64,000 bases of DNA from Zavarzinia marina (GCF_021568905.1 NZ_JAKGSB010000001.1:806001-870000), one strand, 5' to 3'; positions 18,484 to 27,527 are shown, counted from the stretch's first letter. Numbers and translations: made by a program. Notes: generated by a model not told the origin, from the letters alone.

Positions 18484-20648
18484 GGCGCCGCTTTGTCCGC
18501 CGCGACGGGCAAGGGTTCGATGCTCCGGATCGTGTCGCGCAATTCATCGGTGACGCGGCGGGCATCGACAGCGTTGCGGATGACCCGGGGCGTCAGAAGG
18601 ATCAGCAGTTCCGTCCGCTCCCGCGTCCGCGACTTGGCGCCGAACAGCGCGCCCAGCACCGGGATCTTGCGCAGCACCGGAATGCCGGAGCCGCCCTCCT
18701 GCCGGTCCTCGGTGATCAGGCCGCCGAGCGCCACGGTCTGCCCGTCCTGAACCGCTATGGAGCTGGCGATGCGGCGCTGCTGGATGGTCGGTGAATCGAG
18801 GTCGGAAGTGCTGGTCTTCACCACATTGCTGACCTCCTGCGCGATGTCGAGGAGGACGAGACCATTGTCGTTCACCCGCGGCGTGATGCGCAGGATGATG
18901 CCGGTGTCGCGATATTCGATGGAATTCACCACCCGCGAGTCCGACGTATCGACGCTCTGCGCCGACTGGGTCGCGATCGGCACCTGATCGCCGACCTGAA
19001 GGGTGGCGGTCTGATTGTTGAGGACGAGGAGCTTCGGCGCCGAGACGACGTCGATGTTCGTCACCTCGGACAATGCGTTCAGGACGCCGGTGATGCTGTC
19101 GCCGTTCGAGACCAGATAGGAAAAGCCCGGGAAGATCTGGCCGATGGCGCCGCTGGCGAATTCGCTGAGGGTGAAGCTGCTGTTGCCGGTCTGGAAGAAC
19201 CATTGCACGCCGTAGCGCAGTTCCTCGTTCAGGGTGACTTCGGTCACGGCGGATTCGATCATCACCTGCAGGGGCAATACGTCGAGCCGGCGCAGCGCAT
19301 CCTCGACGATCTCATATTGCGCGGGCCGGGCGTGGACGACGATCGAATTTGTGGTCTCGTCGGCGCTGATGGTCACCGCGCCCTCGTTCTCGCCCAGATC
19401 GAAGGACAGGGGCGCCGTGGTCGCTGTGCCGTCCATGGTGGGCATGGGCAGGCTGTCGTCGGTCTCGAAGCCGGGCATGGTGGTGCCGCCGGCGCCGGCG
19501 AGGCTGGCCGTGCCCGACGCGGCGGGCGACGGCGACGGCGAAGCCGCCGTGGTCGTGGCGGCGGCGGACGCCCCCTCGCCCCCGAAGGCATTGGCCAGCA
19601 CCTTGGCCAGATCGGCGGCGCGGCCGTTCTGTACCCGATAGACGAAGAGCCGACGGCGCGTGCCCTGGGCTTCCTGGTCCAGCATGTCGACGAGGCCGCG
19701 CACCCGCTCCAGATAATCCGCCCGGGTCGAGATGACGAGGACGCCGTTCACCTGGCGGATCGGCACGAAGCGAAGCGTGCCGGCGGTCGGAACACCTTCG
19801 GCGTTCAGCAATTGGGTCAATTGCTCGACGAGGCCGGTGACCTCGGTCCAGCGCGGCACGATCAGGCCGAAGGAGACGCCCCGCAGCCAGTCGACGTCGA
19901 ACTGCCCGATCAGGTCGCGCAGGCTGCGCCGGCTCTCGGTATTGCCGGTGACGAGGATCTGGGCATGGGCCTCGTCCGCCGCGATCTTGGCGTCGGGCGG
20001 CACCAGGGGCTGCAACAGGGCGCGCAATTCCTCGGCCCCGACGAAGCGGAGCGGAATCGCCTCGGTGCCATAGCCGGGCTCCCCCGCGCCGACCATGGCG
20101 CCCCGGCGCTGGGCATCGCGCAACGGCAGCACGGTGTAGAGATCGCCTTCCCTGAGAATGCCGAGCTCGGCCGCGCGCAGGCTGACCTCGAAGGTGCGCA
20201 GCACGTCCTGGCGCCGGATCGGGCGGCCGGTCTGGATCGTCAACTGGCCCTCGGCCTCCGGCGCCACGGCATAGGTCAGGCCCAGAATGTCGCCCAGCAC
20301 CGCCTTGGCGACATCGCGCACGTCGGCATTGGTGAAGTTCAGATTGACGTCGCCATCCGCCGTCTCGCGTATCGCCGTCGGGGCCGGCCCCACCAATTGG
20401 CCGGTGCCCCGGATGATGCGGCTGCGGCCGCGCGGCGCGGTGATGCGGGGCGGCCCGTCGTCGAGACCGATCGGTGTCGCCAGCGGCGCCGGTGCCGGCG
20501 CGGGCGGCGGGGCGGTGACGGCGGTGGCCGTGGTGCCGACCACCGTTGCGCCGTCGACCGTGGTCGGCGCTTCCGACGTGCGGCTGCGGCAACCCGCGAC
20601 GGCAAGGCCGAGCAGGAGGAGGAGAACGAAGGGGGTTGCGCGCTTCAT
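18480..20648 (-). CDS. gspD: Type II secretion secretin (outer-membrane channel)
   Basis: A 722-residue secretin. The N-terminus is a lipoprotein signal (LLLLLGLAVAGC, lipobox Cys near residue 20), so the channel may be self-anchoring. The periplasmic N0 domain (DVNLNFTNADVRDVAKAVLGDILGLTYAV) and N1-N3 repeats follow. N3 is interrupted by an Ala/Thr/Ser/Pro-rich linker (residues about 350-400). The C-terminal secretin core has VQWFFQTGNSSF, VVSAPKLLVLNNQTATLQVGDQVPI and VALGGLITEDRQEGGSGIPVLRKIPVLGALFG. It forms the outer-membrane ring through which folded Tat-exported cargo exits. The ATG overlaps the gspC stop, and the 3' end overlaps gspK. Confidence 0.93.
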   Translation of the reverse strand: MKRATPFVLLLLLGLAVAGCRSRTSEAPTTVDGATVVGTTATAVTAPPPAPAPAPLATPIGLDDGPPRITAPRGRSRIIRGTGQLVGPAPTAIRETADGDVNLNFTNADVRDVAKAVLGDILGLTYAVAPEAEGQLTIQTGRPIRRQDVLRTFEVSLRAAELGILREGDLYTVLPLRDAQRRGAMVGAGEPGYGTEAIPLRFVGAEELRALLQPLVPPDAKIAADEAHAQILVTGNTESRRSLRDLIGQFDVDWLRGVSFGLIVPRWTEVTGLVEQLTQLLNAEGVPTAGTLRFVPIRQVNGVLVISTRADYLERVRGLVDMLDQEAQGTRRRLFVYRVQNGRAADLAKVLANAFGGEGASAAATTTAASPSPSPAASGTASLAGAGGTTMPGFETDDSLPMPTMDGTATTAPLSFDLGENEGAVTISADETTNSIVVHARPAQYEIVEDALRRLDVLPLQVMIESAVTEVTLNEELRYGVQWFFQTGNSSFTLSEFASGAIGQIFPGFSYLVSNGDSITGVLNALSEVTNIDVVSAPKLLVLNNQTATLQVGDQVPIATQSAQSVDTSDSRVVNSIEYRDTGIILRITPRVNDNGLVLLDIAQEVSNVVKTSTSDLDSPTIQQRRIASSIAVQDGQTVALGGLITEDRQEGGSGIPVLRKIPVLGALFGAKSRTRERTELLILLTPRVIRNAVDARRVTDELRDTIRSIEPLPVAADKAAP

Positions 20649-21178
20649 GGCGTGCCTTTCGGAACTTCGAGCACGAGACGTCTGTCGCCGCGCGTCAGGG
20701 TGACGGCGCCGGGCGCGATCGCCTCGACGCGCCAGCCGGCGACGCTCTGCCCCGGCAGGACGCGGAGCGCCGCGCCCCCCGGGCCGCGCAGCAGGGCGGT
20801 GGCGGCATCGGCGGCGGTGCCGATGCCGATGACCTGGAACATGTCGGCATCGGCCGCCGGGCCGTCGTCCGCCGGTGGCCGGCGGTCGGGGGCGAACAGC
20901 GGCCGGGCCAGGATCGCCGCGCGCTCGCCGGCGGCCGGCATGAAGTCGGCCGCCGCCGCTTCGGGCAGCGGTGCCGCGCCGCCCGCCGGGGCCTCGGTGC
21001 CGGGCGGGATCAGGATCTGCGCCCCAGCCAGGGCGATCAGCGCGAGACTAGCCACCGCCAGCCCCCGATGGGCCGAGAGCCCCTTCAGCGCGGACGAGAG
21101 CGCCGAGTTCGAGGCGGACGGATAGGCGGCCGTCGCCGTCCGCGCGGCGGCGAAGGGCCAGCGTTTCGACAAGGGCAT
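20645..21178 (-). CDS. gspC: Type II secretion inner-membrane protein GspC (HR domain only)
   Basis: A 177-residue protein with a cytoplasmic N-terminus, one transmembrane helix (residues about 41-58, GLAVASLALIALAGAQIL) and a homology-region domain: RAAILARPLFAPDRRP, FQVIGIGTAADAATALLRGPGGAALRVLPGQSVAGWRVEAIA. GspC links the secretin to the inner-membrane platform; no PDZ or coiled-coil follows the HR domain, so this is a short form. The ATG at 21178 is supported by AAGGGGAGG six bases upstream. It makes the first 131 bases overlap the end of gspM in another frame. Confidence 0.82.
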   Translation of the reverse strand: MPLSKRWPFAAARTATAAYPSASNSALSSALKGLSAHRGLAVASLALIALAGAQILIPPGTEAPAGGAAPLPEAAAADFMPAAGERAAILARPLFAPDRRPPADDGPAADADMFQVIGIGTAADAATALLRGPGGAALRVLPGQSVAGWRVEAIAPGAVTLTRGDRRLVLEVPKGTP

Positions 21179-21611
21179 AGGGGGCCTCCCCTTCCAGCCT
21201 GGACAGGCAATCGTTCAATTGTTCGTAGGTCGCCTCGGCCTCGATCGCGAGACGGAGCCGGCCGTCGGCAGCCGGCAATTCCTCGATCCCGGTCAGCAGC
21301 GCCCCCGCTTCGCCGAAGAGGCCGGCGACCTGGGCCTGGAACATGCCGAGGGCGGCGACGCCGTCTTCCGCCGGCAGGCCGAAGGCTGCGGCATTCGCCG
21401 TCTGCGCTTCCGACCGCGTCCGCCAGGCGGCGGCCTGGGACAGCAGGCGTGTCGCCGCCGTCGCTTCCCGTTCGAGGGCGGCGCGTTCCGCCGCGCGTGC
21501 CCGGAAGCCATCGACCAGCGGCACCACCACCAGCCCGGCGACGAGGATCAAGGCGCCCGCCAGCAGGCCGAGGGCGAGGATGCGGCGCTCACGCGGGGTC
21601 ATGGGTTTCAT
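21048..21611 (-). CDS. gspM: Type II secretion inner-membrane protein GspM
   Basis: A 187-residue protein with the GspM layout: a short cytoplasmic N-terminus (MKPMTPRERRIL), one transmembrane helix (about residues 12-32), a coiled-coil-like stretch (RARAAERAALEREATAATRLL) and a small ferredoxin-like C-terminal domain (RLRLAIEAEATYEQLNDCLSRLEGEAPYALVETLALRR). It partners GspL in the assembly platform. The ATG overlaps the gspL stop (ATGA); the last 131 bases also encode the gspC N-terminus. Confidence 0.85.
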   Translation of the reverse strand: MKPMTPRERRILALGLLAGALILVAGLVVVPLVDGFRARAAERAALEREATAATRLLSQAAAWRTRSEAQTANAAAFGLPAEDGVAALGMFQAQVAGLFGEAGALLTGIEELPAADGRLRLAIEAEATYEQLNDCLSRLEGEAPYALVETLALRRRADGDGRLSVRLELGALVRAEGALGPSGAGGG

Positions 21612-22627
21612 GGCGTCCCCTCCGGCAGGCGGGCGGTGAGATCGAAACGCTCGCCATCCCATGCGGCCGGCGCCGCGACCTCGAGGCCGGCGGCGGCGAC
21701 CAGGGCGGCGACGTCGGTCCCGGCCGGCGCATGGCCGGCGATGCGGATGTCCCTGCCCTGCCAGTCGAGGCTTTCGAGCCAGACCCCGTCCGGCAGGGCC
21801 ACGGTCAGGCGTTGCAGGAGGTCGAGCGCCCCCGGCCCCTGTTTCAGCGCGACGAAAGCGGCGCGGCGCTCGTCCTCCGCCGTCACGCCGCGGCGGAGCG
21901 CCGCGATCCGCTGCGCCAGCGGGCGCTGACCCTCCACCTGATCGCGCAGGCGATCCAGTGCCGTCCGGTCGCGCACCACCGCGATCCCGATGTTGAGCGC
22001 GACCAGCAGCCCGACCAGCAGCCATAGCCGGGTCCGCCAGCGCCCGGTGGCTGAGGTGCCGCCCGCCGCCTTCTGGAAATCGAAGCGCGCCCTGCCCTCC
22101 GCCGAAACGAGGGCGATCGCGGCCGGCGCCACGCGGTGGGTGGCCAATTGGGCCTTCAGGGCATCGAGATCGTCGCGCCGCATCAGGGCCAGGGTGATCC
22201 GCCGCATCACGCCGCGCGCCAGCCCGCCCCCGCCCGTGTCGACCATGACGTCGAAGACGACATCGGCGGGGCGGAACGGCGTCAGGCGGTCGAGATCGAG
22301 TTCGATCATGCGCGCCAGATCGGCGGGCGACGGCACGGGGTAGTCGAATTCGCCGACCAGCACGCTTTCCGGCGGCACGGCGAAGACGGCACCGGCGGCG
22401 GCCTTCCGCGTCGGCGCCTCGATCCGCGTCCAGCCCGCGGGCGACGGCCGGTGCAGCACCAGGCGCCCCGCTTCGAGCGTCAGGAAGGCGCGCGGCCCCG
22501 ACGGCCCGCGCCAGCGCGCCGGCAGCATGCCGCGCAATTCCCCGATCCACCAGGAAAGCCCGCGCGAAAGCTGCCGCCCCAGGGTGGCCATGTCCATCTG
22601 CATGAGGTCGCGGAATTTCATGGTCAT
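21608..22627 (-). CDS. gspL: Type II secretion platform protein GspL
   Basis: A 339-residue protein. The N-terminal cytoplasmic actin-like half carries the block VLVGEFDYPVPSPADLARMIELDLDRLTPFRPADVVFD. A single transmembrane helix (LWLLVGLLVALNIGIAVV) and a periplasmic ferredoxin-like domain follow (LDLLQRLTVALPDGVWLESLDWQGRDIRIAG). GspL recruits the GspE ATPase to the membrane. The chosen ATG at 22627 overlaps the gspJ stop; an in-frame ATG two codons later is also possible. Confidence 0.85.
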   Translation of the reverse strand: MTMKFRDLMQMDMATLGRQLSRGLSWWIGELRGMLPARWRGPSGPRAFLTLEAGRLVLHRPSPAGWTRIEAPTRKAAAGAVFAVPPESVLVGEFDYPVPSPADLARMIELDLDRLTPFRPADVVFDVMVDTGGGGLARGVMRRITLALMRRDDLDALKAQLATHRVAPAAIALVSAEGRARFDFQKAAGGTSATGRWRTRLWLLVGLLVALNIGIAVVRDRTALDRLRDQVEGQRPLAQRIAALRRGVTAEDERRAAFVALKQGPGALDLLQRLTVALPDGVWLESLDWQGRDIRIAGHAPAGTDVAALVAAAGLEVAAPAAWDGERFDLTARLPEGTP

Positions 22628-23253
22628 CGCCCCGCGCAGCGCCCGGCGATCTCGCCCTGGACGCAGTCGACGTCGACGGTTGTCACGGGATGGACCAGCA
22701 GCGCCGGCCACCAGCGCCCGTCGCCCGCCGGAAACTCGACCTCGATCCGGACCAGACGGGGCGGCCGCGCCTGCCCTGCCCAGTCGCGCCGCCATTCGCC
22801 CGCATCGTCGAGATAGGCGATGGCGAGACGGCGCACGCCGCGCAGCAGAACCTCCGGCGTCGCATCCCGGCGGGCAAGGCCGGGGCGGCCGGACAGCACC
22901 AGATCGCCGCCCGCGATTTCGAGATGATAGCGCCGCATCGGGCCCGGCCCCCCGGCCTCGGGCGGCGGCGCCCAGAAGGTCAGATTGCGGTCGTCGCCGC
23001 CGAAATCGGCCACGGGCGGGCCCTGGTCGTAGCGGGTGGCGGGCCAGGCCCGGGTGATCCGCTGGCGCAGCAGGGCCTGCGCGCCCTCGATCGTCTCGGC
23101 GGTCGCGGTCCGGCGCATCGCCCCGCCGACCAGCAGGGAACCGGAAGCCACCCCCTGCAGCATCAGGAGGGAGAGAAAGGCCAGCAGCGCCAGCGCCACC
23201 AGGCTCTCGACCAGGGAGACGCCGCGCTGGCGGGATGCGCGGTCACGGGTCAA
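22624..23253 (-). CDS. gspJ: Type II secretion minor pseudopilin GspJ
   Basis: A 209-residue pseudopilin with leader and cleavage region SRQRG-VSLVESLVALALLAF, then a globular part with AETIEGAQALLRQRI, TFWAPPPEAGG and YLDDAGEWRRDW. No ATG or GTG is available near the leader. The likely start is the TTG at 23253, which overlaps the end of gspI and gives a short basic leader (LTRDRASRQRG). GspI, J and K form the pseudopilus tip complex. Confidence 0.82.
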   Translation of the reverse strand: MTRDRASRQRGVSLVESLVALALLAFLSLLMLQGVASGSLLVGGAMRRTATAETIEGAQALLRQRITRAWPATRYDQGPPVADFGGDDRNLTFWAPPPEAGGPGPMRRYHLEIAGGDLVLSGRPGLARRDATPEVLLRGVRRLAIAYLDDAGEWRRDWAGQARPPRLVRIEVEFPAGDGRWWPALLVHPVTTVDVDCVQGEIAGRCAGR

Positions 23254-23614
23254 GGCGGATACTCCCCAACACGACGAGGGGGGTCGTGACGCCATCGCGG
23301 CGGACGGAGACGGTGACGAACCAGAGATCGCCGGCCAGGCTCTGCCCCTTCGCGCCATAGGGCCGGCTCTCGATCCGATAGACCAGCGGCCCGGCGCGGC
23401 CGGTCACCGGCGCCCCGCCCAGGGGATAGGCGCGGCCCGCCGCCTCGATCTGCGATTGCGCGACCACCAGGGCGGCCTGGCGGTCTCCCTGCTCCCGCGC
23501 GCGAAGACTGCCGTCGCCGACCACGGCGAAGAGCGTGCCGAGGCCGAGCGCCACGATGGCCAGCGCCACCAGCACTTCGATCAGGGCGGCGCCGCGCTGC
23601 CGGGCCCCGCTCAC
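23243..23614 (-). CDS. gspI: Type II secretion minor pseudopilin GspI
   Basis: A 123-residue pseudopilin with leader MSGARQRG, mature start AALIEVLVALAIVALGL and the usual Glu at mature position 5. The compact domain has QAALVVAQSQIEAAGRAYPLG and GDLWFVTVSV. The ATG overlaps the gspH stop, and its own stop lies in the gspJ start region. It initiates the pseudopilus tip with GspJ and GspK. Confidence 0.85.
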   Translation of the reverse strand: MSGARQRGAALIEVLVALAIVALGLGTLFAVVGDGSLRAREQGDRQAALVVAQSQIEAAGRAYPLGGAPVTGRAGPLVYRIESRPYGAKGQSLAGDLWFVTVSVRRDGVTTPLVVLGSIRLDP

Positions 23615-24021
23615 CGCGACACCCCGCGTGTGACGGCACCGGTCGCCGGGTCGACGGCGACGGCGATCCGCCGACCCTCCGCCGATACGGTCAGGCCGGC
23701 GCCGGCGACGGAACCGTCGGGAAAGAAGGTGACGGCACCATCGAGCCGCAGCCCGTCGGGCAGCGCGCGGCGGCGATCCGGCGGAAAACGATAGGCAGTG
23801 CCGCCGTCGACGGCGGTTAGCGCCCGCCCGCCGGTCCCGGTCAGGGCGGCGCCCCGCGTCAGGCGCAGATCGGCCATCAGGCGTTCCACCGCACGGCCGG
23901 TCTCGTGATGCGAGCGCAGCCGTTCGAAGGATGGAAACACGACGAGCGCGCCGAGGCTCATGATCGCCAGGACGACCATGGTCTCGATTAGCGTGGCGCC
24001 GCGTTCACCAGTTGCCGACAT
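23611..24021 (-). CDS. gspH: Type II secretion minor pseudopilin GspH
   Basis: A 136-residue pseudopilin: leader MSATGERG, mature N-terminus ATLIETMVVLAIMSLGALVVF, and a GspH-type beta domain (LRLTRGAALTGTGGRAL, DGAVTFFPDGSVAGAGLTV). The FPDGS block is typical of GspH/FimT-like proteins. The start overlaps the end of gspG by 17 bases, and the stop overlaps the gspI ATG. Confidence 0.85.
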   Translation of the reverse strand: MSATGERGATLIETMVVLAIMSLGALVVFPSFERLRSHHETGRAVERLMADLRLTRGAALTGTGGRALTAVDGGTAYRFPPDRRRALPDGLRLDGAVTFFPDGSVAGAGLTVSAEGRRIAVAVDPATGAVTRGVSR

Positions 24022-24445
24022 CCTGGTCCTCGCCGCTGCCGCCCTCGGCCCCGTCGGCGCCGAGACTGTAGACGTCCACTTCGCCGTGCTCGCCCGGGTT
24101 CCTGTAGAGATAGGGCCGGCCCCAGGGATCGCGCAGCCCCTCGGCCCGGCGCAGATAGGGCCCGTTCCAGCCGGGCGCGGCCTTGGGCGCCTCGATCAGG
24201 GCGGCGAGACCGTCCGCCTCGCTCGGATAGCGGCCGGTGTCGAGACGATAGAGTTCCAGGCTGGCGGTGACGTTCTGCACCTGGACCTTGGCGGTCTGGC
24301 TGCGTGACGAGCCGAGGTAGCGCAGCACCTGCGGCCCGACCACGGCGGCCAGCAGCCCCAGGATGGCCAGCACCACCAGAAGCTCGATCAGGGTGAAGCC
24401 GCGCTGGCGGCGGCGCTTGATGGGATTGGTCATTTCAGGGGTCAT
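24005..24445 (-). CDS. gspG: Type II secretion major pseudopilin GspG
   Basis: A 146-residue major pseudopilin. Leader KRRRQRG precedes the mature helix FTLIELLVVLAILGLLAAVVGPQVL with Glu5. The conserved GspG globular part reads YRLDTGRYPSEADGLAALIEAP, WNGPYLRRAEGLRDPWGRPYLYRNPGEHGEVDVYSLGADG. The calcium-site region near the C-terminus is present. The ATG at 24445 overlaps the gspF stop; an in-frame ATG at 24433 is an alternative. Prepilin processing would be by GspO. Confidence 0.93.
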   Translation of the reverse strand: MTPEMTNPIKRRRQRGFTLIELLVVLAILGLLAAVVGPQVLRYLGSSRSQTAKVQVQNVTASLELYRLDTGRYPSEADGLAALIEAPKAAPGWNGPYLRRAEGLRDPWGRPYLYRNPGEHGEVDVYSLGADGAEGGSGEDQDVGNW

Positions 24446-25650
24446 TGCAGGGCCAGATCGTTGATGCCGAGCAGGGCCGACATGATGGCGGCGATGATGC
24501 CGGCGACCAGAAGGCCGAGGACGATGGTGATCACCGGCGTCATCAGGCCGACCAGCCGCGCGGTCGTGGCGCGCACCTCGCGGTCCAGAACATCGGCGAG
24601 GCGGGCGAGCATGGGCGCCAGTTGCGCCGTTTCCTCGCCGGTACGGAGAAAACCGATGGCGAGGCGCGGAAACACCCCGGCGGCGGCGAGCGGCCCGGCC
24701 AGCCCCCCGCCCTCGCCGAGGCGCTGGGCGACCGGCGCGACCGCCGCCGCCATATGGCGGTTGCCGAGGGTGCGGCCGGCGATGGCCAGCGCCGTGGGCA
24801 GGGCGACGCCGCCGTCGACCAGGGCCGACAGGGTGCGGGCGAAACGCGCCGTCCCCGCCTCCGCCACCAGCCGGCCGAGAACCGGCAGACGCAGGATCCG
24901 CCGGTCGAGCGCCAGACGGACGGCGGGCAGCGCCAGCAGCCGGCTGGCGGCGAAGCCGGCGAGGACGAGGCCGATCAGCAGCCACAGGCCCTGCTCCCGG
25001 ATGAAGCGGCTGACCCCGACCACGAGGGCGGTCACCGGCGGCAGATCGCCGCCGAGATCGGCGAACAGGGTCTCGAACTGGGGAATGACCACCAGCATCA
25101 TCAGGAGGATGACGCCCAGCGCCACCACCAGCAGCATGGCCGGATAGAACAGGGCGGCATTGAGGGTGCGGCGCAATTCGGCCTGGCGCTCCAGGGTCTC
25201 GGCCAGGCTGGCCAGGGCGCCGGCCAGATCGCCGCCCGCCTCCCCCGCCTCGGCCAGGGCGATGGCGGTCGGATCGAACAGGCCGTCGGCTTCCGCCATG
25301 GCGCGGGCCAGCGGCAGGCCGGATTTCACGCGCTCGCGAAGGCCGGCGATGGCGCGCGCCAGGGCGGGGTCGCGCTGGTTCTCGACGGTCAGGGCCAACG
25401 CCCGTTCCAGGGTCAGACCGGCGCGCAGCAGCACGGCCAATTGCCCGACCGCATCCGGCAGCGCCTTTACCGCCGCGCCCCTGCGCCGCGACCGCCCGGG
25501 TTCCGCCGCGCGCAATTCCTCGACCTCGATCACGGCGAGACCGTCGACGCGCAGGCGTTCGACCAGGGCGTCGCGGTCGGCGGCGCTGGCGCTGCCCTGA
25601 CGGATCTCGCCGCTGGCGGGGACCACGGCGCGATAGCGATAGGCCGCCAT
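24442..25650 (-). CDS. gspF: Type II secretion inner-membrane platform protein GspF
   Basis: A 402-residue polytopic protein with two repeated cytoplasmic GspF domains, each followed by membrane helices. Visible blocks are LAVLLRAGLTLERALALTVENQ, GLPLARAMAEADGLFDPTAIALAEAGEAGGDLAGAL and, in the second copy, RTLSALVDGGVALPTALAIA and FLRTGEETAQLAPML. The N-terminus has YRYRAVVPASGEIRQGSASAADRDALVERL. It couples the GspE motor to pseudopilus growth. It starts one base after the gspE stop. Confidence 0.92.
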   Translation of the reverse strand: MAAYRYRAVVPASGEIRQGSASAADRDALVERLRVDGLAVIEVEELRAAEPGRSRRRGAAVKALPDAVGQLAVLLRAGLTLERALALTVENQRDPALARAIAGLRERVKSGLPLARAMAEADGLFDPTAIALAEAGEAGGDLAGALASLAETLERQAELRRTLNAALFYPAMLLVVALGVILLMMLVVIPQFETLFADLGGDLPPVTALVVGVSRFIREQGLWLLIGLVLAGFAASRLLALPAVRLALDRRILRLPVLGRLVAEAGTARFARTLSALVDGGVALPTALAIAGRTLGNRHMAAAVAPVAQRLGEGGGLAGPLAAAGVFPRLAIGFLRTGEETAQLAPMLARLADVLDREVRATTARLVGLMTPVITIVLGLLVAGIIAAIMSALLGINDLALQ

Positions 25651-25651
25651 C

Positions 25652-27352
25652 TCAGCCGTCCCTCGTCACGCGCAGGACTTCGTCGACGGTGGTCAGGCCG
25701 GCGGCGACCTTGTCGATGCCATCCTGGAGCATGGGGCGCAGCCCCTCGGCCGTGGCGGTGCGGGCGATGTCCCGCGCTTCCGCCCGGGCCAGCACCAGAC
25801 GGGCCAGGGCATCGCTCATGACCAGAAGCTCGGTGACGGCGACCCGCCCGCGATAGCCGCTGCCGCCGCAGGCGGAACAGCCCACGGCGCGATGGAAGCG
25901 CAGGTCTTCCCGGGGCGGCAGGCCGAGCGCCGCCAATGCCTCCGCCGTCGGGACATAGGCTTCGCGGCAGGCCGGGCACAGGCGGCGGACGAGACGCTGG
26001 GCCAGCACCGCGCTCAGGGTGGAGGTCACCAGATAGGGTTCGGCGCCCATGTCCAGCAGGCGGGTGACCGCGCTCGCGGCGTCGTTGGTGTGCAGGGTCG
26101 AGAGGATGGTATGGCCGGTCAGCGATGCCTGGATCGCCACCTGCACGGTTTCGAGATCGCGGATCTCGCCCACCATCATCACGTCCGGATCCTGGCGCAG
26201 GAAGGAGCGCAGCGCCGACGCGAAGTCGAGACCGATGCGCGGCCGGACCTGGGTCTGGCTGATGCCGTCCAGGCGGTATTCGATCGGATCCTCCACCGTC
26301 AGGATCTTGCGCTCGGCGGTGTTGAGTTCGGTCAGGGAGGCATAGAGCGTGGTCGTCTTGCCGCTGCCGGTCGGCCCGGTGACGAGGACGATGCCATGGG
26401 GCCGGTGCAGCGCCCGCCGCCATGCCGCCGTCAGATCCGGCGAAAAGCCGAGGGCGGCGAAATCGAGCGCCAGATGGGAACGGTCGAGCACGCGCAGCAC
26501 CACCGCCTCGCCATGAATGACCGGCGCGGTGGCGACGCGGAAATCGATGTCGTGGCCGCGCACGGCGAAACGCAGGCGCCCGTCCTGGGGCAGGCGCCGC
26601 TCGGCGATGTCGAGGCCGGCCATGACCTTGATGCGGGAGACCACGGCGGCGCGTAGGGCCGGTGCCAGCACTTCCTGATCGATCAGGGCGCCGTCGATCC
26701 TGAAGCGCACCTTCAACCCGTCCTCCGCCGGCTCCAGATGGATGTCGGAAGCCTGAAGGTCGACCGCCCGCGTGATCAGGCCGTTGACCAGCCGCACCAC
26801 CGGGGCGTCGGAGGAGAGATCGCGCATGCGTTCGAGATCGGCATCGTCCGCCGCCGCCGTGCCCTCGTCCGCCGGACCGGCATGGCCGGCATAGAGCCGG
26901 TCCAGCGCCTCCTCGACGTCGCGGCCCTCGGCGACGAAGGCACGGACGGGGCGGCCCAGGGCGAAGGCGATGGCGCGGGCGGCGAAGCCGTCGAAGGGAT
27001 CGACCAGGGCGACGTCCACCGCTTCCGCCGTCTCGCGGAGCGGCACGGCGCGGGCCCGGCGCAGGAAGCGGGGCGACAGTCGGCCGGGCGCCACCACCTC
27101 CCCCGGGAAATCGGCGGCGGCGGCGATGGGCAGCGCGAGCGCGCCGGCACAGGCTTCCGCCAGGGCGCGTTCCGAGACCATGCCGAGGCGCGTCAGCACG
27201 CGGTCCAGCGCCTCCCCGGTCTCGGCCTGGACCAGGCGGGCGCGGGCCAGGGTCTCCGGCGCGAGCACGGCCCGGTCGAGGAGCAGCGCGGCCATGTCGG
27301 CCGGCCCCGACGGCGGTGCCCTGTCCCCGCGTGCTGTCTCCACCGGCGCCAC
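25652..27352 (-). CDS. gspE: Type II secretion ATPase GspE
   Basis: A 566-residue secretion ATPase and the first gene of the gsp operon. After the N-terminal GspL-binding domain come Walker A GPTGSGKTTT (about residue 325), the Asp-box region VEDPIEYRLDGISQTQV, Walker B-like DPDVMMVGEIRD and the His box TGHTILSTLHTNDA. The zinc-binding CPAC...CSAC insertion typical of GspE follows, then TELLVMSD. I chose the GTG at 27352 because AAGGG lies six bases upstream; an in-frame ATG at 27295 has no such site. Confidence 0.93.
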   Translation of the reverse strand: MAPVETARGDRAPPSGPADMAALLLDRAVLAPETLARARLVQAETGEALDRVLTRLGMVSERALAEACAGALALPIAAAADFPGEVVAPGRLSPRFLRRARAVPLRETAEAVDVALVDPFDGFAARAIAFALGRPVRAFVAEGRDVEEALDRLYAGHAGPADEGTAAADDADLERMRDLSSDAPVVRLVNGLITRAVDLQASDIHLEPAEDGLKVRFRIDGALIDQEVLAPALRAAVVSRIKVMAGLDIAERRLPQDGRLRFAVRGHDIDFRVATAPVIHGEAVVLRVLDRSHLALDFAALGFSPDLTAAWRRALHRPHGIVLVTGPTGSGKTTTLYASLTELNTAERKILTVEDPIEYRLDGISQTQVRPRIGLDFASALRSFLRQDPDVMMVGEIRDLETVQVAIQASLTGHTILSTLHTNDAASAVTRLLDMGAEPYLVTSTLSAVLAQRLVRRLCPACREAYVPTAEALAALGLPPREDLRFHRAVGCSACGGSGYRGRVAVTELLVMSDALARLVLARAEARDIARTATAEGLRPMLQDGIDKVAAGLTTVDEVLRVTRDG

Positions 27353-27508
27353 TCCGAACCCTTAAGCAAACAAGCCTGTCAGTGAAGGCGCGACACTAGC
27401 GCCGCACTATGACGGGTTTGTTTCAATTCCCCCCATCGCCCCCCGAAACCTCGGAATAGAGGGACCGAAGCCGCGCCTTTCACGCACCGGCACGGGTAAC
27501 GGCGCGGT

Positions 27509-27527
27509 GATAACCAATCTCAATTAG
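27509..27527. promoter_or_regulatory. Weak Fur-box-like element before the iron-uptake operon
   Basis: GATAACCAATCTCAATTAG partially matches the Fur 19-mer and lies about 55 bases upstream of the first gene of the PepSY/TonB operon, in the gspE-divergent region. The match is incomplete, so this is only a candidate. Confidence 0.3.
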
